Part shown: positions 23,402 to 30,773 of the stretch, piece after piece
How positions within the stretch are numbered: the stretch's first letter is position 1
How the letters are laid out: each line of letters starts with the position of its first letter
NCBI GenBank assembly: GCA_043758105.1
Contig: JAYVOF010000186.1
Span: 1 to 53,271, forward strand
Origin: JANPPS01 sp043758105
GTDB taxonomy: Bacteria > Pseudomonadota > Alphaproteobacteria > Acetobacterales > Acetobacteraceae
DNA: 53,271 bases
Direction: 5' to 3'
Notes under the pieces: generated by a model
The model's input: the letters and a program-made list of their open reading frames with translations, nothing else
The model's database searches: none
Told to the model about the DNA's origin: nothing
Made by a program: the position numbers and the translations under genes

Positions 23402-24379
23402 ATGCAGATCAGCATTTTGGGCGGTGGCGGGTTCCTGGGTCAGAAGATCGCGCAGCGCCTGGCGCGGGATGGCACGCTGGGGGGCCGCGCGGTCACGCGC
23501 CTCACGCTGTTCGACTTGGTGCCGCCGCGTTTGCCGGACGCGGATTTTACGATGCGTGCGGTGGGGGGTGACATCGCGGCGCTGCCGTCGGACGCGATTC
23601 CGCCGGGCACGGATGTCGTGTTTCATTTGGCCGCGGTGGTGAGTGCGGCGGCGGAGGCGGATTATGAGCTGGGGCGGCGGGTCAATGTGCGCGGCACGGA
23701 TGCGGTGGTCGATGCGTGCCGCAGGCTCGCGGTGCCGCCCCGCGTGGTGTTTACCAGCTCGGTCGCGAGCTTTTCTGGCGGGCAGGATGCGGTGTTGGGG
23801 GATGAGGCGCGGCAGATGCCGGCCAATTCCTATGGGGCGCAGAAAGCCGCGGCGGAGTTGATCCTGACCGATGCGACCCGGCGGGGGTTTATGGATGCGG
23901 TGCTGATCCGGCTGCCGACGGTGGTGATCCGTCCGGGCCGGCCGAACCTTGCGGCCAGCAGCTTCGTGAGTGCGATCCTGCGGGAGCCGCTGCTGGGATT
24001 GCGGGCGGTGTTACCGGTGGCGGATGAATTTGCGCTGTGGATTTGCTCGCCGCGCCGGGCGGTGGCGTGGCTGTTGCACGGGGCGGAAATGGATACGACG
24101 GGCATGGGGCTCGACCGTGGGGTGAATCCGCCGGGGTCGCGGGTGACGGTGGCGGGATTGCTGGCGGCGCTGGACGATGTCCGGCCCGGGGCCGCCGCGT
24201 TGGTGGAGCGCCGGCCGGATGCCGCCATTGCGGCCATCGTCGGCGGATGGCCGGCGGCATTCCGGACGGCGCGGGCCGAGGCACTGGGGTTTGTGCCGCA
24301 AGAGCCGATCCCGGAGCTGATTCAGGCTTTTATCGAGGATGATTTGGCGGCGACACGGCTGGACCGCACGAAAAAATGA
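23402..24379 (+). CDS. NAD-dependent epimerase/dehydratase, D-erythronate dehydrogenase-like
   Basis: 325 residues, extended short-chain dehydrogenase. The NAD motif is GGGGFLGQKI near residue 7, followed by FDLVPPR (a form common to D-erythronate dehydrogenase, DenD), VVFHLAAVVSAAAEADYELGRRVNVRGT, the catalytic YGAQK (Tyr and Lys), and FALWICSPRRAV. The VVIRPGRPNLAASSFVSAILREPL segment is also a DenD feature. DenD oxidises D-erythronate and related sugar acids. The usual kinase and isomerase partners are not next to it. Start ATG 23402, divergent from the lyase gene with 51 bp between. Confidence 0.82.
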   Translation: MQISILGGGGFLGQKIAQRLARDGTLGGRAVTRLTLFDLVPPRLPDADFTMRAVGGDIAALPSDAIPPGTDVVFHLAAVVSAAAEADYELGRRVNVRGTDAVVDACRRLAVPPRVVFTSSVASFSGGQDAVLGDEARQMPANSYGAQKAAAELILTDATRRGFMDAVLIRLPTVVIRPGRPNLAASSFVSAILREPLLGLRAVLPVADEFALWICSPRRAVAWLLHGAEMDTTGMGLDRGVNPPGSRVTVAGLLAALDDVRPGAAALVERRPDAAIAAIVGGWPAAFRTARAEALGFVPQEPIPELIQAFIEDDLAATRLDRTKK

Positions 24380-24509
24380 GGTTTGTTTCGGCGAGTTTAA
24401 CTTTTGCTGCGCATCCTTGGTTGAACCGACGCCGTATCGGATGCATGAAGATGCCGGCCCTGCCGATTTTTCCGTTGAAACGCCGATTCACATGATGCTT
24501 GCGCGCTGA

Positions 24510-26330
24510 ATGTCCCTGTTCACCCCGCTGCGAACCCCCTCCCCTGGTTCAGGGGGCTTGCGGCGCATGGGGAGGCGCCGGCCGCTTAGTTCGGTCGTGG
24601 CGCTGGTGCCGCAGACGCTGCGGGCGCTGGTGCGGGCGGATGAGATATGGCTGGTGGTGCTGGCGGCGTTCGTGGGTCTGGCGTCGGGCCTGATCGTCGT
24701 TGGCATGGCGCAGACGGCGCAGGTGATGCACCGGGTGCTGTTCAGGATGGCGCCGGGTGAATTCCTGTCCTCGCTGGTGCGGGTGCCGATGCTGCGGGCG
24801 CTGGTGGTGCCGACGGTGGGTGGGCTGGTGCTGGGCGCGGCGGGGTGGGCGCTTGCGCGCTGGATGCCGCGGCGGACGGTCGATCCGATCGAGGCGAATG
24901 CGCTGTATGGCGGGCGGATGTCCATGCTGGATAGCGTGGTCGTGGTGTTGCAGACGGTGTGGTCCAACGGGGTCGGCGCGTCGGTGGGGCTCGAGGCCGG
25001 GTATGCGCAGATCGGCTCGGCGCTGTCATCGTGGCTCGGCCGTGCATTCAAGGTGCGGCGGTCGGATTTGCGGTTGCTGGTGGGGTGCGGGGCCGCAGGG
25101 GCGATTGCGGCGGCGTTCAATGCGCCGCTGACGGGTGCGTTCTATGCGTTCGAGCTGGTGATCGGCACCTATTCGCTGACGACGCTGGCGCCGGTGGTGG
25201 CGGCTAGCATCTGCGCCGTTTCGATCGCGCGGGTGTTCGGCAGTGATACGGGGTTCGATATCCGGGTTCCGACGTCGATCGAGGCGGTGGATTATGTGCC
25301 GATCCTGGCGCTGGGGATGCTGAGCGCCTTGGGCGGCATCGCGCTGATGCGGGGTGTGACGGTGGTGGAGGCGCTGTTCCGGCGGAGCGGCATGCCGGTT
25401 TGGGTGCGCCCGGCGCTGGGGGGGCTCGCGGTCGGGGGGATGGCGCTGTATTCCCCGGCGGTGATGTCCTCGGGTCACGCGGCACTGCGGATCGCGCTCG
25501 ATGCGCCGTATGGGTTGACGCAGATCGGGCTGTTGATCGTGTTGAAGGCGGTGGCGTCGGCCATCAGTATCGGCGCCGGATTTCGCGGTGGTTTGTTCTT
25601 TGCGTCGCTGTTCCTCGGGGCATTACTGGGCAAGTTGTTTGCCGGGTTGCTGGCGTTGGTGACGGTGGTGCAGGCGTTGCCGGCGGTGATCTGCGCGTTG
25701 GTGGGGATGAGCGCGCTGGCGGTGGCGGTGGTGGGGGGGCCGCTGACGATGGCGTTGCTGGCGCTGGAGAGCACCGGGTCGTTGCCGATGACGGTGGCGG
25801 TGCTGGCGGCGAGTGTGGTCAGCACGATCACGGTGCGGCGGACGTTCGGCTATAGCTTTGCCACCTGGCGGTTTCATTTGCGGGGGGAGGCCATCCGTAG
25901 CGCCGTGGATGTCGGGTGGATGCGCAATTTGACCGTCGGGCGGATGATGCGGAAGGAGTTCCGGCGGGTGCGGCTCGACATGCCGCTCGCGTCGTTCCGG
26001 CGGGAATTCGCGCTGGGTTCGATCGGGCGGGTGGTGGCGGTGGATCAGGCGGAGCGGTATGCGGGGATTTTGGCCACGAGCGAGGCGTATGCGGCCCCGG
26101 AGAGCGCGGAGAAATTGTCGGACGTGGTGCACCACCGCAAGACGGTGTTGCTGCCGCAGATGACGATCAAGGAAGCGGTGCAAATGTTCGAGAGCGCGGA
26201 GAGCGACGAGCTGGCGGTGGTCGATAGCGCCGAGGGCATGAAGGTGATCGGCGTGCTGACGGAACAATATGCGCTGCGGCGGTACAGTGAGGAGTTGGAG
26301 AAGCGGCGGCGGGAGTTGAGTGGGGAGTAG
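24510..26330 (+). CDS. CLC-family chloride channel/transporter with C-terminal CBS domain
   Basis: 606 residues. CLC fold of many helices (about residues 40-440), then a CBS domain at the end (LSDVVHHRKTVLLPQMTIKEAVQMFESAESDELAVVDSAEGMKVIGVLTEQYALRR). The second selectivity motif, usually GREGP, reads G-L-E-A-G (SVGLEAGYAQIGSALSSWLG): the gating glutamate is kept but the flanking residues differ. The third, usually GxFxP, is GAGFRGGLFF and lacks the proline. Anion selectivity may therefore differ from standard ClcA. The ATG at 24510 follows a weak site; ATG 24567, after a GGGGGC stretch, would remove 19 residues including a hairpin-coded segment. Confidence 0.85.
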   Translation: MSLFTPLRTPSPGSGGLRRMGRRRPLSSVVALVPQTLRALVRADEIWLVVLAAFVGLASGLIVVGMAQTAQVMHRVLFRMAPGEFLSSLVRVPMLRALVVPTVGGLVLGAAGWALARWMPRRTVDPIEANALYGGRMSMLDSVVVVLQTVWSNGVGASVGLEAGYAQIGSALSSWLGRAFKVRRSDLRLLVGCGAAGAIAAAFNAPLTGAFYAFELVIGTYSLTTLAPVVAASICAVSIARVFGSDTGFDIRVPTSIEAVDYVPILALGMLSALGGIALMRGVTVVEALFRRSGMPVWVRPALGGLAVGGMALYSPAVMSSGHAALRIALDAPYGLTQIGLLIVLKAVASAISIGAGFRGGLFFASLFLGALLGKLFAGLLALVTVVQALPAVICALVGMSALAVAVVGGPLTMALLALESTGSLPMTVAVLAASVVSTITVRRTFGYSFATWRFHLRGEAIRSAVDVGWMRNLTVGRMMRKEFRRVRLDMPLASFRREFALGSIGRVVAVDQAERYAGILATSEAYAAPESAEKLSDVVHHRKTVLLPQMTIKEAVQMFESAESDELAVVDSAEGMKVIGVLTEQYALRRYSEELEKRRRELSGE

Positions 26331-26385
26331 TCGGAGGATTGCTGCCGCGGCGGTGGATTGCGGAGGTGTATTCCACCCGGCGGGA

Positions 26386-26414
26386 CTTGAAACCGCTTGG
26401 GTATATCCCGATTT
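26386..26414 (+). promoter_or_regulatory. RpoH (sigma-32) promoter of the hsp20 gene
   Basis: CTTGAAA at 26386-26392, 14 nt, then CCCGATTT at 26407-26414. Both boxes and the spacing fit the heat-shock sigma-32 consensus (CTTGAAA, N11-16, CCCCATNT with alphaproteobacterial variation). It is 101 nt ahead of the Hsp20 start codon, leaving a leader of about 95 nt. Confidence 0.75.
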
Positions 26415-26419
26415 CATCG

Positions 26420-26515
26420 AGGTCTGCGGTGCCCATTTGGGGCTGTGGAGCGTAGTGGGGCCGGCTCATGTGAGAGGTCCTTTATGTCTGACCTTGCTTC
26501 TTTGGAGGTTGCTTT
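26420..26515 (+). ncRNA. ROSE-like RNA thermometer in the hsp20 leader
   Basis: The leader ends in ACCTTGCTTCTTTGGAGGTTG just before the ATG at 26516. CTTC (26497-26500) can pair with GGAG (26504-26507) around a TTT loop, covering the Shine-Dalgarno GGAGG (26504-26508). The TTGCT stretch opposite gives G-G and U-U pairings of the sort that make ROSE hairpins melt at heat-shock temperature. ROSE elements are typical before Hsp20 genes of alpha- and gammaproteobacteria. Upstream hairpins of the leader were not folded by me. Confidence 0.65.
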
Positions 26516-26986
26516 ATGACGTACGACTTTTCCCCCCTTTTCCGGACCGCTATCGGCTTCGACCGTCTGGCCCGGCTGGCGGATTCCGCGCAGGACAGCA
26601 CCGCGCAGACCTATCCGCCCTATAATATCGAGCGCACGGGCGAGGACAACTATCGGTTGACGATGGCCGTCGCCGGTTTTGGCCAGGATGACCTGGAAAT
26701 GACGGTGAAGGAGAATACGCTCATCATCGCCGGACGGGTGAAGTCCGAGGCGGCGAAGGGTGAGGTGCTGTATCGCGGCATCGCCGGGCGTGCGTTCGAG
26801 CGTCGTTTCGTGCTGGCGGATCACATCGTGGTCGACGGTGCGGATTTGCAGAACGGCTTGCTGCATGTCGGTCTGAAGCGTGTGGTGCCGGAGGCGCTGA
26901 AGCCGCGCCGTATAACGATCGGCGGGACCTCGGCGGTGCAGACGATCGCTAACGATACTCAGCAGGCGGCCGCTCAAGCGGCTTAA
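26516..26986 (+). CDS. Hsp20/IbpA small heat-shock protein
   Basis: 156 residues, alpha-crystallin domain about 36-130. The start MTYDFSPLFRTAIGFDRLARL is like IbpA, followed by YPPYNIERTGEDNYRLTMAVAGFGQDDLEMTVKENTLIIAGRVK, YRGIAGRAFERRFVLADHIVVDGADLQNGLLHVGLKRVVPEALKPRRI. The I-x-I/V-like motif region at the tail is weak. It holds unfolded proteins during heat stress. A RpoH promoter and a ROSE-like leader lie directly upstream, and a strong terminator follows. Confidence 0.95.
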   Translation: MTYDFSPLFRTAIGFDRLARLADSAQDSTAQTYPPYNIERTGEDNYRLTMAVAGFGQDDLEMTVKENTLIIAGRVKSEAAKGEVLYRGIAGRAFERRFVLADHIVVDGADLQNGLLHVGLKRVVPEALKPRRITIGGTSAVQTIANDTQQAAAQAA

Positions 26987-26998
26987 TAGGTGCGATGA

Positions 26999-27030
26999 GG
27001 GGGGCCGGGCTCGTTCCGGCCCCTCAATTC
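26999..27030. terminator. bidirectional terminator between hsp20 and DUF1192 genes
   Basis: GGGGGGCCGG (26999-27008) pairs with CCGGCCCCTC (27016-27025) as a 10-bp stem (one G-T pair) with a 7-nt loop, followed by AATTCTT. It is between the convergent stops at 26986 and 27031 and can serve both genes. Confidence 0.8.
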
Positions 27031-27216
27031 TTACGTGCGGAAGAAGCTGTCCGCGGCGGTGCGGTGGTCCTGTTTTTTCAGGATCGCCGCTTCGGCCCGG
27101 GCGATTTCGAGGCGTAATTCGGCGATGTAGGCCTGGAGTTCGGCCACCCCCCATGGGTCTAGTGGTGGGGTTGGCAGCCGGGCCGGGCGGGGGATGGGGT
27201 CGTCATCGTGCTGCAT
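27031..27216 (-). CDS. DUF1192 family protein
   Basis: 61 residues, matching the small alphaproteobacterial DUF1192 family: a disordered lead (MQHDDDPIPRPARLPTPPLDPWGVAEL) then a helix QAYIAELRLEIARAEAAILKKQDHRTAADSFFR. The family's DxxxxSVAELExRIALLxxEIxR pattern is recognisable as WGVAELQAYIAELRLEIAR. Function unknown. It diverges from the DUF1013 gene, sharing the 149-bp gap 27217-27365. Confidence 0.88.
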   Translation of the reverse strand: MQHDDDPIPRPARLPTPPLDPWGVAELQAYIAELRLEIARAEAAILKKQDHRTAADSFFRT

Positions 27217-27252
27217 CGGACGCTCGCATCATGGGAAATTGTTAGATGGTTC

Positions 27253-27269
27253 GTAACCTGTTCAGTTAC
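27253..27269. promoter_or_regulatory. short inverted repeat between DUF1192 and DUF1013 genes
   Basis: GTAAC (27253-27257) and GTTAC (27265-27269) form a 5-bp inverted repeat with a 7-nt spacer. TTGACC at 27272-27277 could be a -35 box for the DUF1013 gene, but the -10 (CATACC region near 27296) is weak. Offered as a possible regulatory site only. Confidence 0.25.
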
Positions 27270-27365
27270 TATTGACCCGTCCGGCAGGACAGGCCCATAC
27301 CCGCGGCCTGCCATATTGTTGACGCATCTGGCCCGCGGCGGACGCGGCCCGAAGGATTTTCGACC

Positions 27366-27950
27366 ATGACCCTCCCGTTAATGCCCAAGGCTACCGCCGT
27401 CTGGCTGATCGACAAGACCGCGCTGACGTTCACGCAAATCGCCGATTTCTGCGGCATGCATCCGCTGGAGGTGCAGGCGATTGCCGATGGTGAGGTGGCG
27501 CAGGGGATTGTCGGCTATGACCCGGTGGCTAATATTCAGGTGACGGCCGATGAGATCAAGCGGTGCGAGGCCGATCCGGAGGGCCGTTTGAAGCTGATCC
27601 CGGTCGGCAATCCGATCAACAAGCGATCGAAGGGTGCGCGTTATACGCCGGTGGCGAAGCGCAACGACCGTCCGGACGCGATTGCCTTCGTGCTGCGCAC
27701 CTATCCGCATGTGAGCGAGGCGCAGGTGATCAAGCTGCTGGGCACCACCAAGGACACCATTCAAAAGGTGCGCGAGCGCAGCCATTGGAATAGCGCCAAC
27801 ATCAAGCCGCGCGATCCGGTGATCTTGGGGCTGTGCAGCCAGGCGGATCTGAACGCCGCGGTGCAGCAGGCGACCGACCGCGTGGTGCGGGCCGGTCAGA
27901 CGCCACCGCCGGTGCCGCCGCCGTTGCTGGATACGGAAGAGGCCGCCTGA
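27366..27950 (+). CDS. DUF1013 cell-cycle transcriptional regulator, TrcR-like
   Basis: 194 residues. DUF1013 signature: LPLMPKATAVWLIDKTALTFTQIADFCGMHPLEVQAIADGEVAQGIVGYDPVANIQVTADEI, then RPDAIAFVLRTYPHVSEAQVIKLLGTTKDTIQKVRERSHWNSANIKPRDPVILGLCSQ. Two helix-turn-helix-like segments are visible. In Caulobacter the homologue is TrcR, which affects cell-cycle transcription. Conserved in alphaproteobacteria. The proline-rich C-terminus is variable. It ends 10 bp from the convergent FecR/DUF6600 gene. Confidence 0.92.
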   Translation: MTLPLMPKATAVWLIDKTALTFTQIADFCGMHPLEVQAIADGEVAQGIVGYDPVANIQVTADEIKRCEADPEGRLKLIPVGNPINKRSKGARYTPVAKRNDRPDAIAFVLRTYPHVSEAQVIKLLGTTKDTIQKVRERSHWNSANIKPRDPVILGLCSQADLNAAVQQATDRVVRAGQTPPPVPPPLLDTEEAA

Positions 27951-27960
27951 GCCACACGAT

Positions 27961-29802
27961 TTAGCGGAGGCCGGGCCGTCCGTTGCCATGAGGGGGCGGC
28001 GGGCGGGGTGGTGCTGGGCGAGACAGAGGCTGCGGGCGTTGCATTTGCGGACGTTGCATTTGCGGACGGAGCATCTGTTGATGTGGCATTTGCGAGCGGG
28101 GCATTTGCGGGCCTTGTTGCATCGGTGGACGTTGAACTTGGGGACGGGGCATCGGGGTCTGCTCCCTATGAGGTAGTTGCACCGGCGGACGGTATTCTGG
28201 CCGGGGTTGCGGCCGGGATTGGATGCCTGGGTTGGGCTGTGGGTGCGGCTGTTCCTGGAGCCTCGGCTGGGTTAGTGGCGTGAGCTCACGTGGCGGGGCC
28301 GGGCGTATCTCGTGCGGGGCCGGAGCTGGTTCCGGCCGAGGTTCCGGCCTGGGGGTCGGGGTGCCCGGTGTCCGGAGCGCGACCGGCCGGATGGCGGGGC
28401 CCGGGGCCGTGGCGATGCCGCCAGGCCGGGAGGGCGCGCCGAGTGTGGTGGGGGCGACAGCGATGGGCGGTTTGAAGCTCGACCGGATCGAACCACCGGT
28501 TGGAACCGGCTGTAACGATGCGCCCACCGGCGTCGATTGTGCCATCACGCTGCTGGATACGGTCGTGATTCCGCCCCGGTTCATAAATTGATTTATGGTG
28601 CCGGCGCGGTAGTTATTGATGTGGACGCTATTGTTATTGATGATCGTCGTAACGTTGCGCACGTTCGTGATGTTGACGTTGCGGATATAGTTTAGTCCGG
28701 CGCGATAAGGCGGAAAATAGGGCTCGTTGATCCCGAGCGGCACCCAGCCGATGGGACGTCCGATGCCGAACGCGAAGAAGCTGACCAGCGCTGGCGCGAA
28801 GACGGGGAACGGGCGCGGGCCATAGACACCGAAGCCGGGCTCACCAAAGCGGGGGCCGCCGAAGCCGGGGGCCCAGCCCCAGCGTCCGCCGTCCTGAAAC
28901 CAGCGGCCATAGTGGAACGGGGCAAATCCCCACGGGGCCGCGTCCACCCAGGTCCAGCCCCAGGGGCCGACATTCGACCAGCGGCCCTGACGATAGGGCA
29001 CCCAGCCGGGCTCGACCTGCGGATACCAGACCGGTCCGCCCTGGGGTGCGGCTGCCGGGGCCGGTTGCCAGGTGCCGTAGGCGGCGAGTTCGTTGCCGCC
29101 GGTCATCAGCGCGACCGCCGGGGGGACCGCCACGGCGGTGGGCCGAGCCGCCGGCTGTTCACCGGCCAGCATTTCCGTCAGGAACGGCGTGCTTTGTTCG
29201 GGGCCAGCGGTGCCGCGGACCGGGTCCTCGTCCGTGCCGGCACCGGTGAGCGTTGCGGTTTGGTGCGCGGTGACATCGAGCGTCAGATTGGGTGCGGCGA
29301 TGTGGGCCGTCCCGTCCAAGACGGTGACGGTCGTGGGATTCGTGGCGTCCCCGACGGTGATCAGGAAGCGACCGGGCGTCAGCGTCACGGTGCCACGCGC
29401 CATCTGAACCGCCGTGGTCGTGCCTTCTAACGCAGGGCGGATGTTGACGTAGAGGGTGCCCTGCCCGGCGTGACTGATCCAGCTGGTGTCATCGAGGATC
29501 GTGACATCGAGCTCGGTCCCGCCATCGAGTACGGCGCGGCCGCCGGGCAGGTCGAGCTCGGCACGGGCGCGCGGCTCGGTCCAAATTCCGTCACCTGTTG
29601 TTACTGGAAAGTTGGCGAGGGCGGGGCTCCACCGCTCCTGTTGGGCGGTGTGGAAGGACACGGCGCCGGTCAGATGCGTGAGCCGTCCGACGCGGGCCGG
29701 GGGGTCCGGCTGTGCCACGAGCGGCGGGGGCGCAGCATGTGCGGGGCCGGCGCAGAGCAAAGCGCTGGTGAGGTAGAAGTAGTTGAGACGACTTGACGGC
29801 AT
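27961..29802 (-). CDS. exported FecR/DUF6600 protein with proline/glutamine-rich tail
   Basis: 613 residues. Signal peptide MPSSRLNYFYLTSALLCAGPAHA; a FecR-like domain at about 38-165 (VGRLTHLTGAVSFHTAQQERW...TVLDGTAHIAAPNLTLDVTAHQTATL); a W-rich middle (YPQVEPGWVPYRQGRWSNVGPWGWTWVDAAPWGFAPFHYGRWFQDGGRWGWAPG) typical of DUF6600; and a disordered, P/Q/R-rich last 170 residues with short repeats (RPQMQRPQMQRP, from tandem DNA at about 28035-28115). ATG 29802 has GGAGG at good spacing. It is likely a periplasmic or envelope protein of unknown role. Confidence 0.82.
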   Translation of the reverse strand: MPSSRLNYFYLTSALLCAGPAHAAPPPLVAQPDPPARVGRLTHLTGAVSFHTAQQERWSPALANFPVTTGDGIWTEPRARAELDLPGGRAVLDGGTELDVTILDDTSWISHAGQGTLYVNIRPALEGTTTAVQMARGTVTLTPGRFLITVGDATNPTTVTVLDGTAHIAAPNLTLDVTAHQTATLTGAGTDEDPVRGTAGPEQSTPFLTEMLAGEQPAARPTAVAVPPAVALMTGGNELAAYGTWQPAPAAAPQGGPVWYPQVEPGWVPYRQGRWSNVGPWGWTWVDAAPWGFAPFHYGRWFQDGGRWGWAPGFGGPRFGEPGFGVYGPRPFPVFAPALVSFFAFGIGRPIGWVPLGINEPYFPPYRAGLNYIRNVNITNVRNVTTIINNNSVHINNYRAGTINQFMNRGGITTVSSSVMAQSTPVGASLQPVPTGGSIRSSFKPPIAVAPTTLGAPSRPGGIATAPGPAIRPVALRTPGTPTPRPEPRPEPAPAPHEIRPAPPRELTPLTQPRLQEQPHPQPNPGIQSRPQPRPEYRPPVQLPHREQTPMPRPQVQRPPMQQGPQMPRSQMPHQQMLRPQMQRPQMQRPQPLSRPAPPRPPPPHGNGRPGLR

Positions 29803-29902
29803 ATGATCCTCCGGACCCGACCAGCGCGCGGCTTCGTGGCAGGATTGTGGACGGATTGTTAAGGAGTGTATCTGCTCGGGATCGTTGTTGGACAGGGCGG
29901 CT

Positions 29903-30712
29903 ATGCAGATTTTGCGCACGCGGGACGAGCTTGCCGGCTGGAGGGCGCAGCAGGGACGGGTGGCGTTGGTGCCGACGATGGGGGCGCTGCATGCCGGGCA
30001 CCTGGCGCTGGTGGGGGCGGCACGGGGGATGGCGGGCGCCATCGTCGCCTCGATCTTCGTGAACCCGACCCAGTTCAGCACGGCCGAGGCGACCGCGACC
30101 TATCCCCGGACGGAGCCGGACGATATCCGGCAGTTGCGGGATGCTGGCTGTGACGCGGTGTGGCTGCCGGATGTGGCGGCGATCTACCCGCCCGGCGACG
30201 CGACGGTGATCGAGCCGTCCGGCCCCGCGCTCGAGTGGGAGGGGGCGGCGCGTCCGGGTCATTTCCGGGGCATGACGACGGTGGTGACCAAACTGTTTGG
30301 CCTCGTGCGCCCGGATGTGGCGATGTTCGGTGAGAAGGATTGGCAGCAATTACAAGTGGTTCGGCGTCTGGTGACGGATTTGGTGTTACCGGTGAGGATC
30401 GCGGCGGTGCCGACGGTGCGCGAGCCGGATGGGCTGGCGATGTCATCGCGCAACCGGTTTCTGACGGTCGAGGAGCGCGGCCGGGCACCGCTGTTGCATG
30501 CAAGCCTGCGGCGGATCGCGATGTCGGACGACCGCGATCGTGCCGTGGCGCAGGAGCGGGCCGGGCTGATGGCGGCGGGGTTTTCGGTGGATTATTTGGC
30601 GGTGGTGAATGCGGATACGCTTCGCCCGGCGCCCGGCTCCGCGTGCGGGCGATTGATCTGTGCGGCGCGCCTAGGTTTGGTGCGGCTGTTGGACAATTTG
30701 GCGGTCGGGTGA
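29903..30712 (+). CDS. panC: pantoate-beta-alanine ligase
   Basis: 269 residues. Joins pantoate to beta-alanine with ATP in the last step of pantothenate synthesis. ATP-binding signatures: PTMGALHAGHLALV near the N-terminus, FVNPTQF, YP-RTEPDD, MFGEKDWQQLQVVRRLVTDL and PDGLAMSSRNRFL. The order and spacing are standard; the length is slightly below that of E. coli PanC. The ATG at 29903 begins the family sentence MQILRTRDELAGWR; an upstream ATG at 29885 would add six residues. No panB or panD is in view. Confidence 0.95.
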   Translation: MQILRTRDELAGWRAQQGRVALVPTMGALHAGHLALVGAARGMAGAIVASIFVNPTQFSTAEATATYPRTEPDDIRQLRDAGCDAVWLPDVAAIYPPGDATVIEPSGPALEWEGAARPGHFRGMTTVVTKLFGLVRPDVAMFGEKDWQQLQVVRRLVTDLVLPVRIAAVPTVREPDGLAMSSRNRFLTVEERGRAPLLHASLRRIAMSDDRDRAVAQERAGLMAAGFSVDYLAVVNADTLRPAPGSACGRLICAARLGLVRLLDNLAVG

Positions 30713-30727
30713 TGGCGGCTCATGTTG

Positions 30728-30758
30728 TAATTGCGTCGCCAAGCGGCTCGCAATGACG
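30728..30758. repeat. dispersed palindromic repeat, copy 5
   Basis: The element with the core TCGCCAAGCGGCTCGCAATG, one base different in the left part (GCGTCGCC for GCTTCGCC). It lies between the convergent ends of panC (30712) and the ABC binding protein (30774), as copy 4 does between two other convergent genes. Confidence 0.8.
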
Positions 30759-30773
30759 GCTGAGACGCTGGTC

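Noticed and set aside
28035..28115. CRISPR-like short repeats in the FecR/DUF6600 gene
   Set aside because: The repeats are tandem, in frame and encode Pro/Gln/Arg-rich protein; there are no spacers.
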